Below are positions 45,163 through 53,562 of a DNA stretch of 64,000 nt, piece by piece; the stretch's first letter is position 1; the number at the start of each line of letters is the position of its first letter. This DNA comes from Erythrobacter sp. JK5 (GTDB lineage Bacteria; Pseudomonadota; Alphaproteobacteria; Sphingomonadales; Sphingomonadaceae): positions 372,001 to 436,000 of the forward strand of contig NZ_CP073577.1 in assembly GCF_018205975.1 (NCBI RefSeq). Direction: 5' to 3'. Below the pieces are notes generated by a model that worked only from the letters and a program-made list of their open reading frames with translations, was not told the DNA's origin and made no database searches. Position numbers and translations under genes: made by a program.

Positions 45163-46220
45163 GCCTTGACTCCTGCGCCGCGCACCTTCTCGGCTTCGGG
45201 ATCGAGCGGCCAGCGCGGTCGCGCCTTGATATCGAGCGGATCCGATTGCCCGAGCGGCAGGCGCTCGCAACCGGCCCAGGCGATCATTGCGGCATTGTCG
45301 GTGCACAGTGCCAAGGGCGGGGCGACGAAGCGCATATCGTGCTGCGCCGCGAGCGCCTCGAGCGCGGCGCGCACTGTCTGGTTGGCTGCAACGCCCCCGG
45401 CAACCACCAGCGCAGGCCACTTGCCTGCCGCGAGCGCATGGCCGAGCCGGTCGATCAGGCAATCCACTGCCGCCTGCTGGAAACTCGCCGCGATGTCTGC
45501 AGCGGTATGATCGCCGCTCTCATGTGCACGCAGCACCGCGCTTTTCAGCCCGGCGAACGAAAAGTGCGGTTCCTTCGATCCCTTCATCGGACGCGGCAGC
45601 GCAACCGCACCGGGATCGCCTTCGCGCGCCAGCCGTTCGACCGCCGGACCGCCCGGATAGCCGAGCCCGAGGATCTTGGCGGTCTTGTCGAACGCCTCGC
45701 CCAGCGCATCGTCGATCGTAGTGGCGAGCCGGCGGTATTCGCCGACTCCCTCGACGCCGAGGATCTGGCAATGCCCGCCGGACACGAGCAGCAGGAGGTA
45801 GGGAAACGCGAGATCGGGATCGGCAAGCCGGGGTGAAAGCGCGTGGCCTTCGAGATGGTTGATCGCCATCAGGGGTTTGTCGCTCGCCATCGCCAGCGCC
45901 TTGGCGCTGACCAGCCCGACCATCACGCCGCCGATCAGACCCGGACCTGCAGTCGCGGCGATCGCGTCGACATCGGCTAGGCCGAGCCTGGCATCGGCCA
46001 TCACCGCTTGGAGCATCGGTGCCAGCCGCTCGGCATGCGCGCGCGCCGCAATCTCCGGCACCACCCCGCCATAGGGCGCATGCTCGGCCTCCTGCGAGGC
46101 GATCCGCTGCGCGACAATCCGCCGGTCGCCGGTCACCAGCGCCACCGCCGTCTCGTCGCAACTCGACTCGATCCCGAGCACCAGCGCCGCGTGGTCTGGA
46201 TTGTGCGTTGTCGATCCCAT
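45159..46220 (-). CDS. tsaD: tRNA N6-threonylcarbamoyladenosine synthase, TsaD subunit
   Basis: The product has 353 residues, starting at [24 protein letters not shown]. Metal-binding His residues are in [14 protein letters not shown]-binding elements include [27 protein letters not shown] and [15 protein letters not shown]. It transfers the threonylcarbamoyl group to A37 of ANN-decoding tRNAs, working with TsaB, TsaC and TsaE (none seen here). Only 44 bases separate its start from the divergent hemC start, so both promoters are packed into that gap or overlap the coding sequences. Confidence 0.97.
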   Translation of the reverse strand: MGSTTHNPDHAALVLGIESSCDETAVALVTGDRRIVAQRIASQEAEHAPYGGVVPEIAARAHAERLAPMLQAVMADARLGLADVDAIAATAGPGLIGGVMVGLVSAKALAMASDKPLMAINHLEGHALSPRLADPDLAFPYLLLLVSGGHCQILGVEGVGEYRRLATTIDDALGEAFDKTAKILGLGYPGGPAVERLAREGDPGAVALPRPMKGSKEPHFSFAGLKSAVLRAHESGDHTAADIAASFQQAAVDCLIDRLGHALAAGKWPALVVAGGVAANQTVRAALEALAAQHDMRFVAPPLALCTDNAAMIAWAGCERLPLGQSDPLDIKARPRWPLDPEAEKVRGAGVKA

Positions 46221-46264
46221 CGCGCTTCCACTTACTCGCTCCTCAAGCTAGGGCAAGCGCGAGC

Positions 46265-47218
46265 ATGAGCCAGTCAACACCCGGAAATCCGCCCACCAAG
46301 GTCAAGATCCGCCTCGGGACCCGCAATTCGCCGCTGGCCATGGCGCAGGCGATCGAGACCCGCGCGCGGCTCTGTGCGGCGCATGGCTGGAGCGAGGACG
46401 CAGTCGAACTGGTTCCGGTTCTGGCGAGCGGCGACAAGGTGCTCGACCGCCCGCTGGCCGAGATCGGCGGCAAGGCGCTGTGGACCAAGGAACTCGACGC
46501 CTGGCTTGCCGAAGGGCTGATCGATGCGGCGGTGCACTCGGCCAAGGATGTCGAGACGTTGCGGCCCGATGCGTTCCACTTCGCCGCTTTCCTGCCGCGC
46601 GCCGACCGCAGGGACGCGCTGGTCGGGGCGGATAGTATTGCGGCAATCCCCCGAGGCGCGGTGGTCGGCACCAGCGCGCCCCGGCGCGCAGCGCAGCTGC
46701 TCAACCTGCGGCCCGATTGCCAGGTGGTTACCTTCCGCGGCAATGTCGCTACGCGGCTCGGCAAGCTCGGAGCGGGAGAGGCGGATGTGACGTTCCTTGC
46801 GGCGGCGGGGCTGGAGCGGCTGGGGCAGTCCGCGGTCGGATCGCCGCTGCCGGTTGGCGACTGGATTCCGGCTGCGGCGCAGGGCGTGATTGCGCTGGAA
46901 TGCCTCGCCGACAACCGGGCCGCTACCCAAGCGCTTGCCGCGATCGACCACGCCGCGACCCGGGCCGAGATCACGGCAGAACGCGCGCTGCTCGCCGGTC
47001 TCGGCGGGACCTGCCACAGCCCGGTGGCGGTGCTGTGCGACGGATCGGGCCATGGACTGACCCTGCGCGCGGCGCTGTTCAGCCCCGATGGCAGCGAACG
47101 GATCGAAGGCAGCGCACAGTTCGCACCCGGCGATCACGACCCGGTGCACGCTCTTGCCGAAGACCTGCTGACCCGCGCGACGCCCGGCATCGCGCCGCAT
47201 TTCCGCACCACGGCATGA
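46265..47218 (+). CDS. hemC: Hydroxymethylbilane synthase (porphobilinogen deaminase)
   Basis: The product has 317 residues. Conserved parts are IRLGTRNSPLAMAQA, a DGAVHSAKDVE-like AAVHSAKDVETL, GTSAPRRAAQLL and TFRGNVATRLGKL. The Cys that holds the dipyrromethane cofactor lies in LLAGLGGTCHSPVAVL. The enzyme joins four porphobilinogen molecules into hydroxymethylbilane. Its stop overlaps the hemD start by four bases (ATGA), so the unstable product is handed to the enzyme made from the same mRNA. Confidence 0.97.
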   Translation: MSQSTPGNPPTKVKIRLGTRNSPLAMAQAIETRARLCAAHGWSEDAVELVPVLASGDKVLDRPLAEIGGKALWTKELDAWLAEGLIDAAVHSAKDVETLRPDAFHFAAFLPRADRRDALVGADSIAAIPRGAVVGTSAPRRAAQLLNLRPDCQVVTFRGNVATRLGKLGAGEADVTFLAAAGLERLGQSAVGSPLPVGDWIPAAAQGVIALECLADNRAATQALAAIDHAATRAEITAERALLAGLGGTCHSPVAVLCDGSGHGLTLRAALFSPDGSERIEGSAQFAPGDHDPVHALAEDLLTRATPGIAPHFRTTA

Positions 47219-47892
47219 CGACGCCGGTTCTGGCGATCCGTCCCGAACCCGGGCTTTCCGCGACGCTGGAGGCGGGGCGCAAGCTTGGCCTCGACATGCA
47301 TGGCTGTGCCCTGTCGCTGGCGGAGCCGGTGGCGTGGGACGCGCCGGAACCGACGGATTTCGATGCGCTGCTGGTGGGAAGCGCCAACGTGTTCCGGCAT
47401 GGCGGGGCGCGGCTCGATGCGCTGAGGCAACTTCCGGTCCACGCTGTCGGAACCGCGACGGCGCGGGCGGCCGAGCGCGCGGGCTTCGCGGTCGCGGTAA
47501 CGGGCGAAGGCGGATTGCAGAGCGTGATCGACGCCGCGCACCCACCGATCCGGTTCCTGCGCCTTTCCGGAGCCGAACGGATCGATCTGACCGCTGCCGA
47601 CGGGGTCTCCATCGACGAGCGCGTTGTTTACCGGATGGTCCCCTGCATGCTGTCCGAACCGGCTGCACGGCTGCTCCGGCGCACGCCTGTCGTGGCGCTC
47701 CATTCGGCGGCATCAGCCCGGCAGTTCGTTAGCGAATGCAAACGCTTACACGTTGAACCTGCTACAGTGTCGATTGCTGCGCTGGGGCCGCGCATCGCCG
47801 ATGCGGCGGGCCGGGGCTGGCGCGCCATCCACATTGCCCCGCATCCCAGCGACAGCGCTCTGCTGGAAATGCTGCGGGACATGTGCAAATAA
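47215..47892 (+). CDS. hemD: Uroporphyrinogen-III synthase
   Basis: The product has 225 residues starting MTTPVLAIRPEPGLSATLEA. HemD sequences are poorly conserved, but the RPEP start, DALLVGSANVFRHG, VGTATARAAERAGF and SIAALGPRIADAA are the expected landmarks of the two-lobed fold. It closes hydroxymethylbilane with inversion of ring D. Position directly after hemC with a four-base overlap supports the call. Followed after 57 bases by the mitofilin-like gene, as often seen in alphaproteobacteria. Confidence 0.92.
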   Translation: MTTPVLAIRPEPGLSATLEAGRKLGLDMHGCALSLAEPVAWDAPEPTDFDALLVGSANVFRHGGARLDALRQLPVHAVGTATARAAERAGFAVAVTGEGGLQSVIDAAHPPIRFLRLSGAERIDLTAADGVSIDERVVYRMVPCMLSEPAARLLRRTPVVALHSAASARQFVSECKRLHVEPATVSIAALGPRIADAAGRGWRAIHIAPHPSDSALLEMLRDMCK

Positions 47893-47949
47893 GGCCGGAA
47901 ACCACCCCGCATGCCCTCGGGCGGAAACAGGGTCGCAGAACGGAATACG

Positions 47950-48894
47950 ATGGAATCGAAATACGGTAGCCGCCGCAAGCCTGCCTCAAACCGGGGATTC
48001 ATGCTCGCCGCCCTGGCGTCCTTCATCGCGGGAGGAATGCTGGTGGGCTATATCGTGTGGTACAACGCGCAGCCCGACACTCCCGAGATCGAAGCTGCCG
48101 GTGCTTCCCTCGCCGAGACGAGTCCGAGTGCCACGACGCCCGCCGCAGCCTTGAGCCCGACGCCGGCAATCGCCGAAGCGATCGAAGCGATCGAGGCCGA
48201 CAATCCCGAAGGCGCGGTGGAAGCCGTCACCCGCGTCGTGGCTGAACAGCAGGGCGGCATCGACCAGCGCCTCGCAGCGGCCGAACAGCGGCTCGCGCGG
48301 CTCGACCTGCAGGCGCAGGCTGCTGCGGGCAATGCCGCGCGCGCCGAGGGTCTGCTGATTGCGTTTGCAACCCGCCGCGCGATCGAGCGCGGGGCCGAAC
48401 TCGGCTATCTCGCCGACCAGCTGCGGCTGCGCTTCAGCGACCAGTGGCCCAATGCGGTCAGCACAATCATCAATTTTTCGCGCCGCGAAACGCCGATCCG
48501 GCTCGATACGCTGATTGCCCGGCTCGAAGGGTTGGGCCCGCAACTGTCCGAGCGCGAGGAATCGATGTCGTTCCAGCGTTTCCGTCGCGAACTTGGCCAG
48601 CTGTTCGTGGTCCGGCGCGAAAGTACGCCGTCCCCGAAGCCCGAACGGCGACTCGAACGCGCCCGCTTTGCGCTCGAACAGGGGCGTTTCCGGAACGCGA
48701 TCGACGAAGTGCGCAACATGCCCGGTGCGGAAAAGGCCGAAGCCTGGATCGCCGATGCCGAAGAATACATGCGCGTGATGGAAGCGCTCGAGCGGATCGA
48801 GACCGCCGCTGTGCTCGACCAGAGTGGATTGCGCGATGGTGCCGGCAACCCCGTGCGTCAGCCAAGCCCGCTCGACAGCGCCAACGAAGAATAG
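47950..48894 (+). CDS. Mitofilin-like inner-membrane protein
   Basis: The product has 314 residues. Start chosen at MESKYGSRRKP (47950), with a basic head followed by one membrane helix (FMLAALASFIAGGMLVGYIVWY). The periplasmic part has an Ala/Glu-rich helical and probably coiled-coil region (VAEQQGGIDQRLAAAEQRLA) and a C-terminal segment (RRELGQLFVVRRES, ALEQGRFRNAIDEVRNMPG) like the mitofilin domain of alphaproteobacterial Mic60 homologues. Such genes regularly follow hemCD in this class. A role in membrane shaping is known for related proteins; here it is inference. Confidence 0.78.
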   Translation: MESKYGSRRKPASNRGFMLAALASFIAGGMLVGYIVWYNAQPDTPEIEAAGASLAETSPSATTPAAALSPTPAIAEAIEAIEADNPEGAVEAVTRVVAEQQGGIDQRLAAAEQRLARLDLQAQAAAGNAARAEGLLIAFATRRAIERGAELGYLADQLRLRFSDQWPNAVSTIINFSRRETPIRLDTLIARLEGLGPQLSEREESMSFQRFRRELGQLFVVRRESTPSPKPERRLERARFALEQGRFRNAIDEVRNMPGAEKAEAWIADAEEYMRVMEALERIETAAVLDQSGLRDGAGNPVRQPSPLDSANEE

Positions 48895-48913
48895 CGGCGC
48901 GAGGGCCTGCGCC

Positions 48914-50140
48914 CTAGGCCTTCAGCAGTTCCGGCAAATCGCCCGAGACGCCGCGCGCTTCGTCCATGAACCAGTGTTTGAGCGGCCCGGTGCGCTGCAC
49001 CGCCGCCATGCCCAGCCGTCGCACCGCCGAAGCGGTCTTGCCCGGCGCGCCGAACAGCCGCGTAAGGCCGTCGGTCGCCAGCGCGACCATGAAACTGTCG
49101 AGCCCGCGCCAGTTCTCGTAGCGCTTGAGCAATTGCGCATCGCCCGGGTCGAGTCCGATCCGCGCACCTTCGGCCAGCACCTCGACCAGCGCCCCGACAT
49201 CGCGCAGCCCGAGATTGAGGCCTTGCCCGGCAATCGGATGGATGCCGTGGGCGGAATCGCCCACCAGCGCGAGCCGCTCGCCCGTGATCTTCGCGGTGTG
49301 GTGGAAGCCGAGCGGCCAGCTGGATCGCGCGCCGACGCTCGTCACCGTGCCGAGCACGTCGCCCATCCGTTTCTGCACTTCGGCGAGAAACGCCCGGTCG
49401 CCGAGCTTCATCACCGCGTTCCCGTCTGCCTCGGACACAGTCCACACCAGCGAGGACCGGTGGGTTCCGTCCGCATCGTCGTTCATCGGCAGCAGCGCGA
49501 ACGGTCCTGCGGGATAGAAGATCTCCCACGCGACATGATCGTGCGGTTTCGAATGCGTCAGACCCGCAATGATCGCGCGGTGCTTGTAATCCCACCTGGC
49601 GATGGTGATCCCGGCCTCTTCGCGCGTGGGAGAACCGCGCCCTTCGGCCGCGATCATCAACCGGCCCTTGAGCTTGCGGCCATCGGCGAGAACTGCCGCG
49701 ACGCCAAATTCGCTGCGCTGGCGCTCGCTGATCTCGGCCTTCGAAACCCAGTGGATCAGCGGTTCTTTGGCGGCGGCTTCGAACAGAGCGAGGCGCAGGC
49801 GGCGATTGGGGAACATCCGGCCCAGCGTGCCTTCGTGCGGTTCAGGCTGGAAATCGATCCGCCCCGGCTTGTTCTGGTCGGTCACGGCGATGCTGGAGAT
49901 ATTGCAGGCGAACTGCTCCAGCCCCTCGGCCATGCCGATGTTGCGGAACAGGTGCCAGCTGGCGGTCGAGATCGCTGTGGCGCGGTCGTCGAAGCCTTCC
50001 TTGGTCAGCTCCGCTGGATCGGCGCGGTCGATGACATGGCTCGACAACCCCTTCCTTGCCGCCGCCAGCGCCAGCGTCATGCCGACCAATCCTCCGCCTA
50101 GGATCAGGAGGTCGCAGGTTTCGGTTTCGGGGTTGGTCAT
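48914..50140 (-). CDS. UbiH/UbiF/COQ6-family FAD-dependent hydroxylase
   Basis: The product has 408 residues starting MTNPETETCDLLILGGG. FAD motifs: LILGGGLVGMTLALAAARKG (dinucleotide fold), FDDRATAISTASWHLF and GDSAHGIHPIAGQGLNLGLRD (second FAD motif). The whole layout is that of the ubiquinone-biosynthesis monooxygenases that hydroxylate the aromatic ring. Which ring position (UbiH, UbiF, UbiI or UbiL type) cannot be told by eye. Convergent with the mitofilin-like gene and divergent from dsbD with 58 bases between. Confidence 0.9.
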   Translation of the reverse strand: MTNPETETCDLLILGGGLVGMTLALAAARKGLSSHVIDRADPAELTKEGFDDRATAISTASWHLFRNIGMAEGLEQFACNISSIAVTDQNKPGRIDFQPEPHEGTLGRMFPNRRLRLALFEAAAKEPLIHWVSKAEISERQRSEFGVAAVLADGRKLKGRLMIAAEGRGSPTREEAGITIARWDYKHRAIIAGLTHSKPHDHVAWEIFYPAGPFALLPMNDDADGTHRSSLVWTVSEADGNAVMKLGDRAFLAEVQKRMGDVLGTVTSVGARSSWPLGFHHTAKITGERLALVGDSAHGIHPIAGQGLNLGLRDVGALVEVLAEGARIGLDPGDAQLLKRYENWRGLDSFMVALATDGLTRLFGAPGKTASAVRRLGMAAVQRTGPLKHWFMDEARGVSGDLPELLKA

Positions 50141-50198
50141 TGGGTCACCTTGTTCGCATTCATTGCGAATATCGAGTGTGATCCCTAGAGGTTCCGCC

Positions 50199-52331
50199 GT
50201 GATCGAAGCAAGATTGTTCCCGCACTGGAAAGCGCTGTTGTTTGCGTGGCTCGTTGCGTTTGCCGCACTCATTGCCGTGTCGGTGCAGGCGCAGGAGAGT
50301 GAAGCTCCGCGCGAGGCGCGGTTCGGCGACGCAAACATCGCGGTCGAGTTGCTCGCCGATGGACTGCCCAAGCCGGGCGAGGAGTGGATGCTGGCGCTGA
50401 AGTTCACGCCGAGCGCGCCGGAGTGGCACGGATACTGGTCCAATCCCGGCGACGCGGGGCAGGGGATGCGGCTGGAGCTGGACCTGCCCCAAGGGTGGCA
50501 GGCGGGCGAGGCGCTCTACCCGGTGCCGAAGACGCTGCTGATCGGCGACCTGATGAACCACATTTACGAAGGGCAATACGCCGTGCTGGTGCCGGTGCGC
50601 GTGCCCGAGGATGCTGTGGTCGAGGGGCTGCCGACGATCGGTGGCTACGTCGATTATCTCGCCTGCACCGACAGGGTGTGCGTGCCGCAGGACGCGGCGC
50701 TGAGCATCGGCATGGGCGGCGATTTCGCGCGCTGGCGGGCGGAGGTGGCACCGCTGCTGGACTCGGAAGCCACGCTGCAATGGGCTGCAACCGATCTCAG
50801 GCTCGCAATTCCACTGCCCGCGAGCGTCGCCCTCACCGATCCACATGTCTTCATCGCCGATACGGTCAATTTGCAATATGCGGCGAAACAGACCTTCCGG
50901 CGTTCGGGCGATCAGGTCGTGGTCGAGATTCCTTTGCGTTCAGGAGGAAGCAGCCCCGATAGAGTCACGGGAATTCTGGCTTTCGGCGAGGGCGCGGGAG
51001 TCCGGTTCGAGGCCATGGCAGGCGAAGTGGCTTTGGAAGGCGAAATGATCGCCGGTCCAGTCGGAATGGCGGGCACCCCGCCGTTCTGGACGCTGATCCT
51101 CGGCGCATTGGTCGGCGGGTTGATCCTCAACATCATGCCCTGCGTGTTCCCGATCCTGAGCCTCAAGGCGCTGTCGCTGGCGCGCGCGGGGGAGAGCGAA
51201 GTGCAGGCGCGGCGCGAGGGGCTGGCTTACACAGCAGGGGTGGTGCTGGCCTGCGTCGGGCTGGGAGCGCTCATGTTGGCGTTGCGCGCGGCGGGCGAGC
51301 AGGTCGGCTGGGCTTTCCAGTTGCAGGAGCCGGGCATTGTCATCGTGCTGCTGGTGCTGGCCGCGACCATCACCGCGAACTTCGCTGGCGTGTTCGAGCT
51401 GCCGTCCTTCACTTTCACGCAAGCGGGGGAGCCGGGCGGAGCGTTTGCGACCGGACTCCTGGCGGCCTTCGCGGCGACGCCGTGCACAGGCCCGTTCATG
51501 GCGGCGGCGCTGGGAGCGGCCTTGCTGCTGCCCGCACCGCTGGCGCTGCTGCTTTTTGCGATGCTGGGACTGGGGCTGGCGCTGCCGTTCCTGTTGATCG
51601 GCTTCGTGCCAGCCCTGCGCGGGATGTTGCCCAAGCCCGGTGCGTGGATGGAGAGGTTCCGCCGGATCATGGCGATCCCGATGGGTCTGACGACGCTGGC
51701 GCTGATCTGGCTGACGGTTCAGCTTGGCGGGCGTGGCTTTGCGCTGTTCGCGCTGGTGATGCTGTTCGGGATCATCTTTGCGCTGTGGGTGGTTGGCAAG
51801 CTGCAGCAGCGCGGCAAGATGGCGTGGCCCGCCTTCGGCCTGGTCGCTGCTCCGTTCCTGATCTTTGGCGCGTTTTCGCTGCCTTACAGCTTCGCGCAGC
51901 AGACCCGCGAGGCGTCGGAATCGCTGCTCGCCCCGCGCGAGTTCAGCCGCGATGCTCTGGCCGAGGCGCGCGCGTCCGGTCAGCCCGTGTTCCTGTGGTT
52001 CACGGCCGACTGGTGCGTCACCTGCAAGGTCAATGAAAGCGTCGCGATCGAGCGCGAGGCGACCCACGACGTGTTCGAGCAAGCGGGGGTGATCGCGATG
52101 GTCGGCGACTGGACCGTGCGCGACGAAGAGATCACCACCTTCCTGACCGAGCAAGGCGCGGCGGGCGTGCCGCTTTACCTGTGGTACGAGCCGGGTGCGG
52201 AGGGCGAGCAACTGCCGCAGGTGCTGACGCCCGACATGCTTACGGAGCGAGCGTCTCGGGGTCGGGCAGCTTCGGTGCCACCTCGCCCCGGCAATCAGCA
52301 AGGAATTGCGAGGGCAACGCGCTCGGATTGA
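50199..52331 (+). CDS. dsbD: Thiol:disulfide interchange protein, DsbD family
   Basis: The product has 710 residues, with a GTG start (VIEARLFPHWK) followed by a signal peptide ending at SVQAQ. The N-terminal periplasmic domain has a Cys pair (YLACTDRVCVPQ). The membrane domain has NIMPCVFPILSLKAL and AATPCTGPFMAAAL with its two redox Cys. The C-terminal thioredoxin-like domain has WFTADWCVTCKVNE. Electrons pass from cytoplasmic thioredoxin to periplasmic partners. The last about 30 codons (after LPQVLTPDMLTE) overlap the convergent lipoprotein gene and have unusual composition, so the true end may be slightly different. Confidence 0.92.
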   Translation: MIEARLFPHWKALLFAWLVAFAALIAVSVQAQESEAPREARFGDANIAVELLADGLPKPGEEWMLALKFTPSAPEWHGYWSNPGDAGQGMRLELDLPQGWQAGEALYPVPKTLLIGDLMNHIYEGQYAVLVPVRVPEDAVVEGLPTIGGYVDYLACTDRVCVPQDAALSIGMGGDFARWRAEVAPLLDSEATLQWAATDLRLAIPLPASVALTDPHVFIADTVNLQYAAKQTFRRSGDQVVVEIPLRSGGSSPDRVTGILAFGEGAGVRFEAMAGEVALEGEMIAGPVGMAGTPPFWTLILGALVGGLILNIMPCVFPILSLKALSLARAGESEVQARREGLAYTAGVVLACVGLGALMLALRAAGEQVGWAFQLQEPGIVIVLLVLAATITANFAGVFELPSFTFTQAGEPGGAFATGLLAAFAATPCTGPFMAAALGAALLLPAPLALLLFAMLGLGLALPFLLIGFVPALRGMLPKPGAWMERFRRIMAIPMGLTTLALIWLTVQLGGRGFALFALVMLFGIIFALWVVGKLQQRGKMAWPAFGLVAAPFLIFGAFSLPYSFAQQTREASESLLAPREFSRDALAEARASGQPVFLWFTADWCVTCKVNESVAIEREATHDVFEQAGVIAMVGDWTVRDEEITTFLTEQGAAGVPLYLWYEPGAEGEQLPQVLTPDMLTERASRGRAASVPPRPGNQQGIARATRSD

Positions 52332-52797
52332 GCGTCACCATGCCCGCGCCGGGCACCGTAACCGTGACCTGACGCGGCCCGGACAATGGCTCCCAGCGCG
52401 CATCCGTCGCGGGAAGTGCGCCTTGCCAGATCGAGCGCCCCGAAACCTCGGTTGCATCCACCTCCATCCGCCCGATCGCACCATTGCCGACCAGCGCCAG
52501 CATCGCCCCCGCGCCTTCGTCGGCAGGGCTGAGGCGCGCGATGCGAAGGGTGGGTTCAGAGGTGTCGCGAATACAGGCAAGCGCCAGCAGCACCGGCTGC
52601 CCCGGTACGCCATAGATGATCCGTTCCGCCTCAGCGCTTTCCGCCCAGACCGCCCCTTCGGTATCAGGCGAGGGCAGCGGATCGGAGGCGAATGTTTGCT
52701 CGGCCTCCGGCATATCGCGCGCCATATCCGCATCGGTAGGCGGAGGCTTGCACGCAGCCAGTGCCAGGAGCACGGTGAAGAGAAACAACAATCTCAT
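52240..52797 (-). CDS. Small lipoprotein of unknown function
   Basis: The product has 185 residues, starting at MRLLFLFTVLLALAACKPPP, a short signal peptide with a lipobox (LAAC, Cys 16). The mature part is acidic at first and ends with a folded-looking region (QPVLLALACIRDTS, GNGAIGRMEVDATEV, VTLNPSALPSQFLADC). Two further Cys could pair. I do not recognise a family. The 3' end overlaps the tail of the convergent dsbD gene by 92 bases. Divergent from the gene at 53020, with 222 bases between that must hold both promoters. Confidence 0.72.
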   Translation of the reverse strand: MRLLFLFTVLLALAACKPPPTDADMARDMPEAEQTFASDPLPSPDTEGAVWAESAEAERIIYGVPGQPVLLALACIRDTSEPTLRIARLSPADEGAGAMLALVGNGAIGRMEVDATEVSGRSIWQGALPATDARWEPLSGPRQVTVTVPGAGMVTLNPSALPSQFLADCRGEVAPKLPDPETLAP

Positions 52798-53019
52798 ATG
52801 TCTGGCATCTCGTCGGGCTGGATCGGGACCGACCGCTGGTTGCAATACTATCGCTCTGATGATCTGGGCAACAGATGGGGGCTATCGACAATCGACGGAA
52901 ATCGGCTGTGCCGCCGATCGACCGCTATCGACATCCGGTACGCCTCGGTCGAACGGGACGGGCGATCGATCCGAGAATGCAATAGCGGTTGCGCGCACAG
53001 ATTGCAGAGGGAACGTTCC

Positions 53020-53559
53020 ATGAAAGGCTTTCGGCTCGCCAGCGCGCTGGCGCTGGCATTCACAGCACCGGCTTACGCGCAGGACGAACCCGCTTCGCCC
53101 GAGGTTGCCCATGCGAGCGTCGAGCAATTGCGCCACGTGATCGGCGAATGGGAGGTAGTGACCACCTTCTATCGCGACGACGGGAGCGAAGCCGGCGACT
53201 TCTCAGGGACCTATAGTTTCGCTTGGGTCGTCGAGGACAAGGTCGTGCAGGGCATCAGCACGATCCCCGAATTCGCCATGGCATCCGGTATCCTGTTCTA
53301 CCTGCGCCCCTCGACCCAAGAGATCGAGATGGTCTCGGTCGGGCCGGACGGGCAGCTGTGGACCATGACCGGACCGATGGACAGCGAAACGCGCGAAACG
53401 CCCATGGTGGAGCAGGCGGACGGCAGCACGATCAAGCTGCGATTCACGCGCTTCAACGTTACTCCTGACCGGTTCGAATCGCGCATGGAACGATCGAGCG
53501 ACGGCGGCGAGACCTGGGTGCTGGGCAACAGGCAGGTGTTCGTGCGCAAAGAAGCTTGA
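53020..53559 (+). CDS. Secreted DUF1579-like protein
   Basis: The product has 179 residues. Start chosen at MKGFRLASALALAFTAPAYAQ (53020), a clean signal peptide; the frame is open upstream but without a plausible start. The mature sequence (LRHVIGEWEVVTTFYRDDGS, GTYSFAWVVEDKVVQGIS, FYLRPSTQEIEMVSVGPDG) fits small beta-barrel proteins of the DUF1579 kind, whose role is unknown. It ends three bases before the uvrB stop on the other strand, leaving no room for a separate terminator. Confidence 0.72.
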   Translation: MKGFRLASALALAFTAPAYAQDEPASPEVAHASVEQLRHVIGEWEVVTTFYRDDGSEAGDFSGTYSFAWVVEDKVVQGISTIPEFAMASGILFYLRPSTQEIEMVSVGPDGQLWTMTGPMDSETRETPMVEQADGSTIKLRFTRFNVTPDRFESRMERSSDGGETWVLGNRQVFVRKEA

Positions 53560-53562
53560 GTT

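Noticed and set aside
47738..47751. TGCAAACGCTTACA, resembling the glucan operator
   Set aside because: It is inside hemD, only four of six bases of the right half fit, and it has no link to sugar genes.
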